A stretch of 64,000 bases of DNA from Loripinus fragilis (Eukaryota > Mollusca > Bivalvia > Lucinida > Lucinidae). Positions 32,366-43,154 of this stretch are shown here, one piece after another. Under the pieces are notes generated by a model. It had not been told where the DNA came from, did no database searches, and worked only from the letters and a program-made list of their open reading frames with translations. Within the stretch, counting starts at the first letter, position 1. Each line of letters opens with the position of its first letter. The translations under genes and the position numbers were made by a program. Location: positions 25,723,213 to 25,787,212 of the forward strand of contig OZ026519.1 of assembly GCA_964019695.1 (NCBI GenBank). The letters are read 5' to 3'.

Positions 32366-34069
32366 CATTGTCATGAGACGGTCAGCACTGAGCCAACTGA
32401 CGGAGCATGTTTCATACCCTAAGGATTAATAAACATGCTCCGTCCGTTGTCATGAGATGATGACAATGGGCGGAGCATGTTTCTTACCCTAGGGATTAAT
32501 AACCATGCTCTGTTCGTAGTCATGAGATGATGACAACTGACGTAGCATGTTTCTTACCTTAATGGGGTATCATCATGCTCTGACTGTTGTCATTGGACGA
32601 TTACAAGTGACGGAGCATGTTGCATACCTAAGGGATGAATAACTATGCTACGTATGTTGTCATGAGACGATGACAACTGACGGAGCATGTATCATACTTG
32701 AGGAATAGTTAACCATGCTCTGTCCATTTGCATGAGACAATGACAACTGACGGAGCATTTTTCATACCTGAGGGATATATAACCATGCTCAGACCGTTGT
32801 AATGAGAAGACAACCATCAAAGCATGTTTCATACCTTAGGGATGAATAACCATGCTCTGTCCGTTGTCATTAGACGATGACAACTGACAGAGCATCTTAC
32901 ATACTTGAGGGATATATAACCATGCCCTGACCGTCGTCATGAGACGATGTCAATTGTCGGAGCATGTTTCATACACGAGTAATACATAACCATGCTCAGA
33001 CCGTTGTCATGAGACGATGACAACTGATGGACCATGTTTTTTTACCCGAGGAATACATATCGATGCTCTGACCGTTGGCATGAGACGGTGGCTACTGATG
33101 GAGCATGACTCATACTTGAGGAATACATTACCATGCTCTGACCGTTGTTCTGGAACGATGACAACTGATAGAGCATGTTTTGTACATTAAGGATGATTAA
33201 CAATGCTCTGTACGTTATCATGTGACAATGATAACTCACGGAGCATGTTTCATAAATGAATAATATATTACCATGCTGTGACCGTTGTCATGAGACGATA
33301 ACAACTAACGGAGCATTATTTATACCTTATGGATATATTACCATGCTCTGACAGTTGTCATGAGACGGCGACAACTGACGGAGCATGTTTCATAACTGAG
33401 TGATGAATAACCATGCTCTGAACGTTGTCATCGACGATGACAACTGACGGAGCCTGATTCATACCTTAGGGATATATTACCATGCTCTGATCGTTGTCAT
33501 GAGACGATGATAACTGACGGAGCATGTTTCATACCTTAGGGATAAATAACCATGCTCTGACCGTTGCAACTGACAGAGCATGACTCATACTTGAGGAGTA
33601 TCATCATACTCTGACCGTTGTCATGAGACGATGACAACTGACGGAGCATGTTTCATACCTTAGGGATAAATAACCATGCTCTGACCGTTGCAACTGACAG
33701 AGCATGACTCATACTTGAGGAGTATCATCATACTCTGACCGTTGTCATGAGACGATGACAACTGACGGAGCATGTTTCATACCTAAGGGATATTTTACCA
33801 TGCTCTGTCCGTTGTCATGAGGCGATGACAATTGAAGGAGCATGTTCATACATGAATGATATATCACCATGTTCTGAACGTTGTCATGAGACGATGACAA
33901 CTGACGAAGCATGAATTATACCTTAGGGATATATTATCATGCTCTGACCATTGTCATGAGACGATGTCAACTGACGGAGTATGTTTCATACCTAAGGGTT
34001 GAATAACCATTGTCTGACCGTTGTCATGAGAAGATGACAACTGACAGAGCAGGTTTCAAACATTAGGGA
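32366..34069 (+). repeat. ~70-bp satellite, left half (~24 units)
   Basis: The unit reads roughly CATGCTCTGACCGTTGTCAT, GAGACGATGACAACTGACGG, AGCATGTTTCATACCTTAGG, GATATATAAC. Each unit contains two small hairpins: GTTGTCAT-GAGACG-ATGACAAC, and GAGCATG...CATGCTC spanning the junction of units. A two-unit block with period ~124 bp is duplicated at 33541 and 33665. Confidence 0.95.
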
Positions 34070-36835
34070 AAAATGCTCCGTCAGTTGTCATCGTCTCATG
34101 ACAACGGTCAGAGCATGGACATTCATCCCTAAGGTATGAATCATGCTCTGTCAGTTGTCATCGTCTCATGCAATTGGTCAGAGCATAATAGTATATCATA
34201 CATCTATGAAACCTAACCCGACAGTTGTCTTCGTCTTATGACAACAGACAGAGAATGGTTATTCATCCCTAAGGTATGAAGCATGCTCCATCAGTTGTCA
34301 TCGTCTCATGGCAACGGTCAGGTCATGGTAATATATCTCTAAGTTATAAATGATGCTCCGTCATTTGTCATCGTCTCATGACAACGCTCAGAACATGGTG
34401 ATATCCCCTCATGTATGAAACTTGCTCCGTCAGATGTCATCGTCTCATGACAACGGTCAGAGCTTGGTAATATATCATTCATGTATGAAACATGCTCCGT
34501 CAGTTGTCATAGTCTCAAGACAACGGTCAGAGCATGGTGATATATCCCTTATGTATGAAACATGCTCTGTCAGTTGTCATCGTCTCATGACAACGTTCCG
34601 TCAGAGCATGATAATATATCTCTAAGATATGAATCATGCTCCGTCATTTGTCCTCGTCTCATGACAGTGGCCAGAGCATGGTGAAATATCACTCAAGAAT
34701 GAAAAATGCTCCTTAAGTTGTCATCGTCTCATGATAACGGTCAGAGCATGGTAATAAATCATTAATGAATGAAACATGCTTTGTCAGTTGTGATCGTCTC
34801 ATGACAACGGTCTGAGCATGGTAATATATCTCTTAGGTACGATTCATGCTCCGTCAGTTGTCATTGTCTCATGACAACGCGTAGAGCATGGTTATATATC
34901 ATTCGTGTACGAAACATGCTCCGTCAGTAGTCATCGCATCCTGACAATGGATAGGCCGTGGTAATATATCCCTTAGGCATGAATCATGCTCCGTCAGTTG
35001 TCATCGTTTAATGACAAAGGTCAGAGCATGGTAATATATCATTCATGTATGAAACATGCTCCGTCAGTTGCCACAGGTCTCATGCCAACCGTCTGAGCAT
35101 GGAAATGTATTCCTCAAGTAAGAAACATGCTCCATCAGTTGTCATCGTCTCATGACAACGATAAGAGCATGGTAATTTATCCCTAAAGTATGATTCATGC
35201 TTCGTCAGTTGTCATCTCCTCATTACAACGGTCAGAGCATGGTTATATATCATTCATGTATGAAACATGCTCCGTCAGTTGTCATCGCCTCATGATAACA
35301 GACAGAGCATGGTTATAAATCCCTAAGGTATGAAACATGTTCCGTCAGTTGTCATCATCTCATGACAAAGGTCAGAGATTGATGATACCCCCTCAAGTAT
35401 GAGTCATGCTTTGTCAACTGCTATCGTCTCATGACAACGGATAGAGCATGGTTGTTCATCCCTAAGGTATGAAACATGCTTTGTTGGTTGTCGTCTCATG
35501 ACAACGGTCTGAGCATGGTTATATATCCCTCAGGTATAAAACATGCTCCGTAGTTGTCATCGTCTCATGAAATTGGTCAGAGCATGGTTATATATCCCTC
35601 AAGTATGAATAATGCTCTGTCAGTTGACATCGTCTCATGACAACGGTCAGAGCATGGTTATATATCCCTCAAGTATGAAATATGCTCTGTCAGTTGTCAT
35701 CGTCTAATGACAACGGACATAGCATGATTATTCATCCCTAAGGTATGAAACATGCTTTGTTGGTTGTCGTCTCTTGACAACGGTCTGAGCATGGTTATAT
35801 ATCCCTCAGGTATGAAACATGCTCCGTCAGTTGTCATCGTCTCATGCCAATGGACAGAGCATGGTTATTTATACCTCAAGTATGAAACATGCTCTGTCAG
35901 TTGACATCGTCTCATGACAACGGTCAGAGCATGGATATATATCCATCAAGTATGAAATATGCTCTGTCAGTTGTCATCGTCTAATGACAACAGACAGAGC
36001 ATGCTTATTCATCCCTAAGGTATGAAACATGCTTTGTTGGTTGTCGTCTCTTGACAACAGTCTGAGCATGGTTATATATCCCTGAGGTATGGAACATGCT
36101 CCGTCAGTTGTCATTGTCTCATGCCAATGGACAGAGCATGGTTATTTATCCCTCAAGTATGAAACATGCTCTGTCAGTTGACATCGTCTCATGACAACAG
36201 ACGTAGCATGGTTATTCATTCCTTAGGTATGCAACATGCTCCGTCACTTGTCATCGTCTCATGACAACAGTCAGATCATGGTGATTCCCCTCACGTATGA
36301 GACACGCTCTGTCAGTTGCCATCGTCTCAAGACAACGGCAGAGCATGGTAATGTATTCCTCAGGTAAGAAACATGCTCCGTCAGTTGTCATCGTCCCAAG
36401 ACAACGGTCAGAGCATGGTTATATATCCCTAAGTATGCAACATGCTCCGTCACTTGTCATCGTCCCATGACAACAGTCAGATCATGGTGATTCCCCTCAC
36501 GTATGAGACACGCTCTGTCAGTTGCCATCGTCTCGAGACAGCGGACAGAGCATGGTTATTAATCCCTAAGGTATCAAAGATGCTCCGTTCATTGTCATCA
36601 TCTCATGACAAAGGTCAGAGCATATTGATACCCCCTTAAGGTATGAAACATGCCCCGTCAGTTGTTATCATCTCATGACTACGATCAGAGCATGATTATT
36701 AGTCCCTAGGGTATGAAACATGCTCCGCCCGTTGTCATCATCTCACGACAATGGATGGAGTATGTTTATTAAACCTCTGGGGTATGAAACATGCTCCGTC
36801 AGATTGCTCAGTGCTGACCGTCTCATGACAATGAT
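34070..36835 (-). repeat. ~70-bp satellite, right half (~39 units, inverted)
   Basis: The same unit as the left half but in reverse complement from about 34070 onward (ATGCTCCGTCAGTTGTCATC, GTCTCATGACAACGGTCAGA). A four-unit higher-order repeat with period ~276 bp is visible from TTGTTGGTTGTCGTCTC at 35481, 35757 and 36034. Confidence 0.95.
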
Positions 36836-37239
36836 TAGAACATATTGATATGTTAATGCCCATAAAGTTGCTTTCTTTCTATTACGCTGATACATTTACA
36901 ACTGCGCAGGCTGATTAGAGTCTAAGTGGACGATTGGGGGTTTGCGGCAATTTTAAATTGTAGGAAATTATGTGCGACCATTTACATTAAACATCCATAC
37001 CCATTATAAGATCTCTTCATGACCTATTATTTTTTTAATAGAGGTATCTTGTTAAGCACTCTTAATAGACATGGGTTTTTTGGGCTGTCTATCTATAACG
37101 TCTATTTATAACACCATGCGGGGACACATGTTATTATCCCCTTCCAAAAGATCCAATCTGCACAGCCATTTTGAACTCAGTCTGTCTGTCGCTATACACA
37201 AGTGTATGATATAGTAAATGAAAGTGTCTATCAAATTTA
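36836..37239 (-). other. Fold-back spacer 2 (right)
   Basis: Reverse complement of 31933-32365, moderately diverged. It includes CAACTGCGCAGGC, GAGTCTAAGTGGACG and TATAAGATCTCTTCATGACC. Confidence 0.75.
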
Positions 37240-37360
37240 TTCAAAATTCAGAATTCAGAATTCAGAATTCGGAATTCAGAATTCAGAATTCGGAATTCAG
37301 AATTCAGAATTCGGAATTCAGAATTCAGAATTCAGAATTCGGAATTCAGAATTCAGAATT
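37240..37360 (-). repeat. Heptamer array, right inner
   Basis: Units CAGAATT/CGGAATT, the reverse complement of the left inner array, about 16 units. Confidence 0.95.
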
Positions 37361-37786
37361 GTGTATTATTATTGACATTCAAAAGCTACCTCCAATGGTA
37401 TATAGGCCCTATCTTACAGTGTTACTCTTATGTACATTATAACCCTTGCTGCACAGATCACCATTCTAGACTAGGGTGCACTAGTAACCAATAAACACCC
37501 ATGCGTGCCTCCTACTCTAGGAAGAACCTCTACTCTACAGAGTACCTCAACCCCCATGGAGTATCTACAGAGAACAGCTACTCTACAGGTAACACATATT
37601 CCCCATAGCGTACTCTGTCGGGTAGGGAGAGCCCGCTTGAAGAAAGGTGCCTACTTCATAAGGGCTAAAACCCTTGCGCAGGAGGTACTCTATGGATTAT
37701 GCGTTATTCTATGAGCAAAAGGGAGTACACCAAACTCCACAAAGGGACTTCTACATCACAAAGTACCCCCTATTCTACTGAATAAA
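37361..37786 (-). other. Fold-back spacer 1 (right), inner part
   Basis: Reverse complement of ~31385-31795. A plus-strand frame of 69 codons (37505-37714) matches the 87-codon frame of the left arm (shared words STPMEYLQRT, LQVTHIPHSVLC, RLKKGAYF). The PLE-B insertion begins at 37787. Confidence 0.7.
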
Positions 37787-38690
37787 AGTAAGTAAGGGTG
37801 CAAAGATCAGGAGTCGATACAATCAAGATATAACAAGGAGATAAAGCAAAGAAAAGGACTCAACAGTAAATAAAACTGAATACCGGAGCAAAAGAAATCC
37901 AACAGGTAAACCCCGATGGGCCCGACAAACAGCCTAAGCATCAGGCCCTTACCATCTCATCAATAGATAAGTCTTTAAGTCCGAACCATCATAGAGTCTG
38001 AAGTCTGACCCACCGGCGTGCAATTAAAGAGGAAAGCAAAGTTGCCAACCGTGATTGGGTTGACCACCAAGCATACAGTCTGTTGCAATACATTAATGTT
38101 ATAGCCAATCTTTTTATAATGGGAAATTATTTTAATGAACTGCGCTGAAAAATTATTAGAGCCAACAATCTTCTTCAATTTATACACCAAGTCATTATAA
38201 AAATCAGGTTCCGAAAGTCCTTGGCGCAAAAGAGATTTAAGTCCAACTTGGAATTTAGAAATCAAATCATAGTATCGTCTATAAAATTTTGAAAATGTTT
38301 TGCGAAGTTAATGATACCGATAGCCTTGTTTAAGAAGTTTCTGAGTTAACAACACATTTCGAGTGTTGAAGTCAGCAACAATGCTAGATGCTCTAGCAAA
38401 ACGAATGAGTTGAGAAATATAGACTCCATAGGATGTAGAACGAGGAAATCACCATTTAAAAATTGGAAATTGACAATTTCAAAATCAAAGTCGTAACGTT
38501 TATCATAAATTTTGGTAGAAACAATATCATTAGAAATTGACAAATGCAAGTCTAAAAATGCGGCTTCGGTATCAAAGGTATTAGCTTTATTCAGTTGGAA
38601 CTCTGAAGGGTATATTTGACTAGCCATATTTTCAAAATAAACATTATTAATATTTAAAATATCGTCCAAATATCTGGATGTAGTGTTAAA
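37787..38690 (-). mobile_element. PLE-B copy inserted in fold-back right arm
   Basis: Plus-strand text starts AGTAAGTAAGGGTGCAAAGA with the PLE-B tip. It jumps by an internal deletion from GATACAATCAAG to ATATAACAAGGAGATAAAGC, then runs through C-terminal coding into RT up to the YLDD region. The left fold-back arm is continuous at the matching site (CTTAAGGGTTTATTCAG near 31380), so PLE-B entered the right arm only, between ...CTGAATAAA and CCCTAAAG... Confidence 0.85.
37975..38690 (-). pseudogene. Penelope-like RT remnant (PLE-B)
   Basis: Minus-strand order: FNTTSRYLDDILNINN with the catalytic YLDD (~38660); FQLNKANTFDTEAAFLDLHL; SISNDIVSTKIYDKRYDFDF; EIVNFQFLNGD; a frameshift; SQLIRFARAS-like text; FNTRNVLLTQKLLKQG-like text; LKSLLRQGLSEPDFYNDLVY; and the C-terminal CLVVNPITVGNFAFLFNCTP. 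The segment covers RT motif C through the C-terminus. The 5' part (motifs A and B) is missing. It differs from PLE-A in sequence and 3' UTR but shares architecture. Frameshifts make it non-functional. Confidence 0.8.
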
Positions 38691-38790
38691 CCCTAAAGTA
38701 CAATCCTCTGGGGGGTAGGGTGTACTCACTCTGTCTGCCGTTATACACAAGTGTATGATATAGTAAATGATAGCGTCTATCAAGTTTATT
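38691..38790 (-). other. Fold-back spacer 1 (right), outer part
   Basis: Reverse complement of ~31291-31385, continuing the arm after the PLE-B insertion (GGTAGGGTGTACTCACTCTG, GATATAGTAAATGATAGCG). Confidence 0.8.
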
Positions 38791-38880
38791 CAAAATTCAG
38801 AATTCGGAATTCAGAATTCAGAATTCAGAATTCGGAATTCAGAATTCAGAATTCGGAATTCAGAATTCAGAATTGTGAAT
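38791..38880 (-). repeat. Heptamer array, right outer
   Basis: About 12 units CAGAATT/CGGAATT, the reverse complement of 31176-31290. Confidence 0.95.
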
Positions 38881-38920
38881 TGTCACTGAAATGAAAAAGT
38901 GAGCCATTTGGGCCATCGTA

Positions 38921-39240
38921 CCTTTGGAAGCAAAGACTGCACCAAAGAACTGAAACTAGAGTGTGCATATTTCTTGGGCCAGATTAGCTAGTTTCTGCCA
39001 TTTAGGCGTTATCAGTGACCTTCTAATAGTTTCAAAGTTCCACAATGAAACTCATGATCCCAAAGGACAAGAAAATAAAATCTACACTATAGTGAAGGGC
39101 AGGGAGACGTTCTACCGCCGCCACACAGTCCCAGTCACCAGCTGAAGTCAAATATGTTCTTAAAAGGGTATCCTTTGGAAGCACAGACTGCACCAAAGAA
39201 CTGAAACTAGAGTGTGCATAAACCTGTTTTATTTTAAATC
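38921..39240 (+). repeat. 585-bp tandem duplication, copy 2, part after insertion
   Basis: Starts CCTTTGGAAGCAAAGACTGC and is collinear with 30545-30860 at very high identity, including the 60-codon frame. Together with 30877-31136 it rebuilds a complete second copy once the fold-back element and one CCTTTG are removed. Confidence 0.85.
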
Positions 39241-39344
39241 AAATTTTTGAAACAGCATATTTATCTTTTTTCTAATCATTCATATTTATATATTTATTGC
39301 AAATATTTATTTAATTGCAAATATTACCATAGAATAAAGGGCTG

Positions 39345-40692
39345 TGTCGTAGCAATAAGTTGGTACCAAGTTGGCTACTTAAGGCTATTAGCAGACGAGA
39401 TATGAGTAATTTTGTAGGTACATCCTCTTAATTTACCAATACTTTCTCAAAATTCTCATGGTTTCATCAATATTATGAATATTATAATTTAGTCATTTGC
39501 ATATTTGATCATTTGGTAATCATGCTTATGTCTTAGTATTAATTTAAAACTAAATTTGGCAATCTAGGGCATTAGATTTGCAAGTACACCCCTGATTGTT
39601 TTTTTTTGCGCAATTTTTATGCGCAATTTTGTATTCATTTCTACTGTTTTCACTAAAACTCATGAATAGTCAAGTTAAATATTTTCATATCTGACCATAA
39701 GGTAAAAGTACTATGCCTAATCATTGATTTGGTACCAAAATTGATGCACTAAACACATAGCAGGTGAGATAATAGTAATTTTGTACGCACACTCCTTAAT
39801 TTGACTAAGTTTTTTCTCCAGTTCTAAAGCTTTCTTTAATATTATTGAATATGGATATTCGAAAATATGCATATTTAACCACTTAATCAAACTGCTATGT
39901 CCAGGAATTAATTTGGTACCAAGTTTAATACTCTTGGATGAGTTCCTGCTAAGATATGAGTATTTGTGTACATACACCAAATTCTTTAAAGTCGCTTAAT
40001 GGGTTTCCATGGAAACAATGAAATTACATATAACCAAAACGTATTCATTTTTGAGGACAATCTTTTGCATTTAAGTGGTCCCATTGAACAAATTTACTTC
40101 CATAGTAAAATGTCCTATGTGTCCAAAGTAGGTCTGATATCCCCCCTGGGAAACTAGTTTACCTATTGTTGCTCCATCATTTTTCAGTTTTCATTAATAA
40201 ACATGATTATGCAAATGAGATAAATTTTATATTGGACCACTGGATGAAAGGACTTCTCAAATTGTATCACTGACGATATGAAAACTTGTAACAATGGTGG
40301 TCTGATGATGGTTTGGGGTTGACATCCATTTATTTATGTTTTTTTATGATTTTACTTCACTTTTTAAGATTTTCATTAATATTCATGAATATGCAAATAA
40401 GATGATTTACATATCTGACAACAGGAATAAAGGCATGTGTCTAAGCTTTAATTTGGCACCAAGTTTAGTGCTCTAGAATAAGTAGAATCCCAGATAGGAT
40501 TGAATGTGTAGGCCTACTCCCATTCTTGAGAATAATGTTAGTGGTTGCCATGGAAACAATGTATTTTCATTGTCCATACCAAAATATTTCTGAGGACAAC
40601 TTCCTTTCGCATTCAGGGGGTCCCACTGAACTATTTGGCACCCATGAGAAATTATCATGGGAGTGGGGTTGCAAGGTAATCTAAATTGGATG
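39345..40692 (-). repeat. Outer inverted repeat, right arm of ~180-bp units
   Basis: Reverse complement of the left arm. TTGGTACCAA-type phrases recur near 39355, 39550, 39728, 39908 and 40448. The ~180-bp spacing implies about seven degenerate head-to-tail units, some without the landmark phrase. CATTAATATTCATGAATATG and GCAAATAAGATG are further internal landmarks. The arm ends at 40692, opposite 28782. Confidence 0.7.
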
Positions 40693-42956
40693 CCAGCTAC
40701 AAGAGTAAGTGCCCCTGATGTTAGCGAATTAGATATAAAACCATCCGGCCTGGTCTTATAAATGTATTAATGGTCCAAAAATATTTACTGAACATAGTAA
40801 TTCCCACTAATAATAATACACTACATAATTATATAAGACTTCTGCAAACTCTTCATACCAACTAAAGAAAGGCAGTTGTTTAAGCTGGTTTACGTATACC
40901 CTATTATCACTCATAACAAGATGATCATTGAAGGAGGTGGATATGATAGCAATGTGTATTTACTACTCAATGAACGCTTCTATTTAAAACGCTATGTTGC
41001 AAAAATGGTTTCTCTATGTAAGGACAATATCAGTGAATTTCAGCAATATGTCTGTTAAAATAAATTTATTTTGAAATAACTCTATTATTGTTTCGTATGC
41101 AGAACAATCTCAAATTACAATCTGGCTATACATTGGGAAGGGTAATGACCAAAGGCGCATTTTGCTAATGTGAAGTAGCACAAAAAAGCTGTTTTTGTGA
41201 AATCTGGTTTTGGTAAAAGCCTAAACTATTTTAATGTTCTGTCATTGAACGTAAAATATGGAGTTTGTTTAGGCTATTGTATGATTAAAAGATGGCCATT
41301 AAATATACTATAGCTTACTTTATATATTTTAGCCTTTCGAGCATTGCAGATAAATTTGCCGTTATGATTCAATTAACCACAATTCTCTATAAGCATTGGT
41401 AGCTACAGTATACTATTATCACAGTATGTTAATTGGTTTGATTGTGATGATAAATTTGATAATTTATGAAGCCTCCATGTGAGCTAAAGAATTGGGTGTT
41501 ATTACTATAACTGAGCAATATACTTTACCCTCTCTGCCAGGGTGTTGGTGACAACCCTTAAAACATCTCGACATGATTAGAATTGTTAACTAGGACATAA
41601 ATCATTAACTCAAACAAAATAATTAGCAGATTCTTCAAACATCACAATAAACAAAAATTCGGATTGATCTCCTAGTAGATCTATAATAATATCTGGTTAT
41701 GACATTAATAGTTCTGCATTGGTTAGAAAAATAATACATGTACTGAGATAAGGTATAAAATAATATTAAAAAGTATTTTTGAAGGCGATTTGCTTCATTC
41801 TAATTATTTTTTTGCAGCAATAAATCAATTTTACATCAGCAAGTGTAAAATCCCAAAACCTTAGGGTCCTACAGTTTCTTTTTATTGCTGCAATTACGTA
41901 GTAAAAAGAATTTTGGGGAAATAAGACCAAGCGGAATCCAACCACCTGATTCAAAATAATCAAAGATACATTGTTATATGAAATACACAGATATAACCAT
42001 TCAACAAATTAGTTCAAATCATTGCTGTTCGTGGCAGCCATGGCAGCTGAGATAATTTTGGAAACATTTAAGTAACCATCCATCACAATTGCTAGTTTGG
42101 TTATTATTTATATACACCAAGGAACCAGGGCTAATTTTGCTGGATATTTCAAGTTGTATTGCACAAAAGAGAAACTGCAACTTCCTCGTTTTCATTAACT
42201 TTATTTGCCCTTACGTATTTGCTTCACTTCCATTAAACAGAACTGCTTCATCTATCCGCCAAAACATTTCAAAAGAGTATCCCAAAATACTTATCATAAA
42301 CCCTATTTAAAATCATTAATATTCCAACAAAGCTTTAAAACTGCTCTAATAAATAGAAATGGAGTTGATGAAAATAAAAATGACACTTTTTAAGATTATA
42401 AATGGCTTTTCAAATGTTAAGAAACTCTTAGCGAATTTTTGAATGTATACATACTGAACATCTGGCATTAGACAAGGTGAAACAGTCTTTGTGCTGTTAT
42501 TTCCATAGTGGTTATAGAATCAAGAATTTGATTCTCAAATGACCTCATAATCATAATGCTGACATAATAAACAATTCGGTAAAACTGGGCATAAATATTA
42601 AAATGAATTCAATAATACTCATTCATTTAACAAAAGTCTGACTCACCATTCAAACAAAATATAATTCGGCACTTCAAATCTTGTGATTATTATCCTTACA
42701 CATATAGTAAAATTATATATAGATGGGAAAGGTTGACAAGAACTGTAACACACCATAATTAAAACTCAAACATTGTTGATATAATTTGTACAGCTGAATT
42801 TGAGTAAAAAATCCGAAAGAAACATTATTTTTAACCATTCTATGTGATAGATATGGCAATATGTGTACCGCATACATAAGCTAGAAATCACAGATTATTT
42901 ATTCTAATAATTACCAATTTTAGACATTCTGATTTCTGATAGATGTAATTTGGGCG
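40693..42956. other. Unassigned AT-rich DNA
   Basis: About 2.2 kb with only short frames. A short SGIRQGE-like translation near 42470 recalls LINE reverse transcriptases but is bounded by stops. Nothing else is recognisable. Confidence 0.45.
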
Positions 42957-42989
42957 GAGTGTGTGTGTGTGTGTGGGGGGGGGGGGGGG
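42957..42989. repeat. (GT)n followed by poly(G)
   Basis: About nine GT dinucleotides run into fourteen G. Confidence 0.9.
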
Positions 42990-43154
42990 TTACCTCTATA
43001 ATCACATACTACACAATACCAAATGTTGTAAACATCCAATGAAAAGCGATAGAAAAAAATACTTATATAAGCCAAATAGTCCATTTGCATAATATTATCA
43101 AGATCTATGCCTGTGCAGAACAGAACTCTATGTAAATTGAGCATACTGCTGAAA

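Larger units (their letters stand above)
31137..38920. mobile_element. Giant fold-back element, 7.8 kb, 6-bp target duplication
   Basis: The left end is TACGATGGCCCAAATGGCTC. The right end is its reverse complement, and pairing continues through AAAAAGTGAGCC/CACTGAAATG. Direct CCTTTG flanks both sides (31131-31136, 38921-38926). Both arms have the same order: terminus, 7-bp array, ~500-bp spacer, second 7-bp array, ~400-450-bp spacer, ~70-bp satellite array. The arms meet at about 34070, where unit orientation flips. The left arm is ~2.9 kb and the right ~4.85 kb, the latter enlarged by a PLE-B insertion and more satellite units. I see no transposase. The layout resembles known fold-back elements (Drosophila FB, sea-urchin TU), whose long inverted ends also contain short tandem repeats. 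Homology is not implied. Confidence 0.85.

Noticed and set aside
31176..38880. CRISPR-like array (regular repeats of GAATTC units and ~70-bp satellite)
   Set aside because: There are no spacers. The units are contiguous and the genome is eukaryotic. These are satellites inside an inverted-repeat element.
42460..42500. LINE reverse transcriptase motif (SGIRQGE-like translation)
   Set aside because: Stops lie immediately on both sides and no other RT motif lies in any nearby frame, so chance cannot be excluded.
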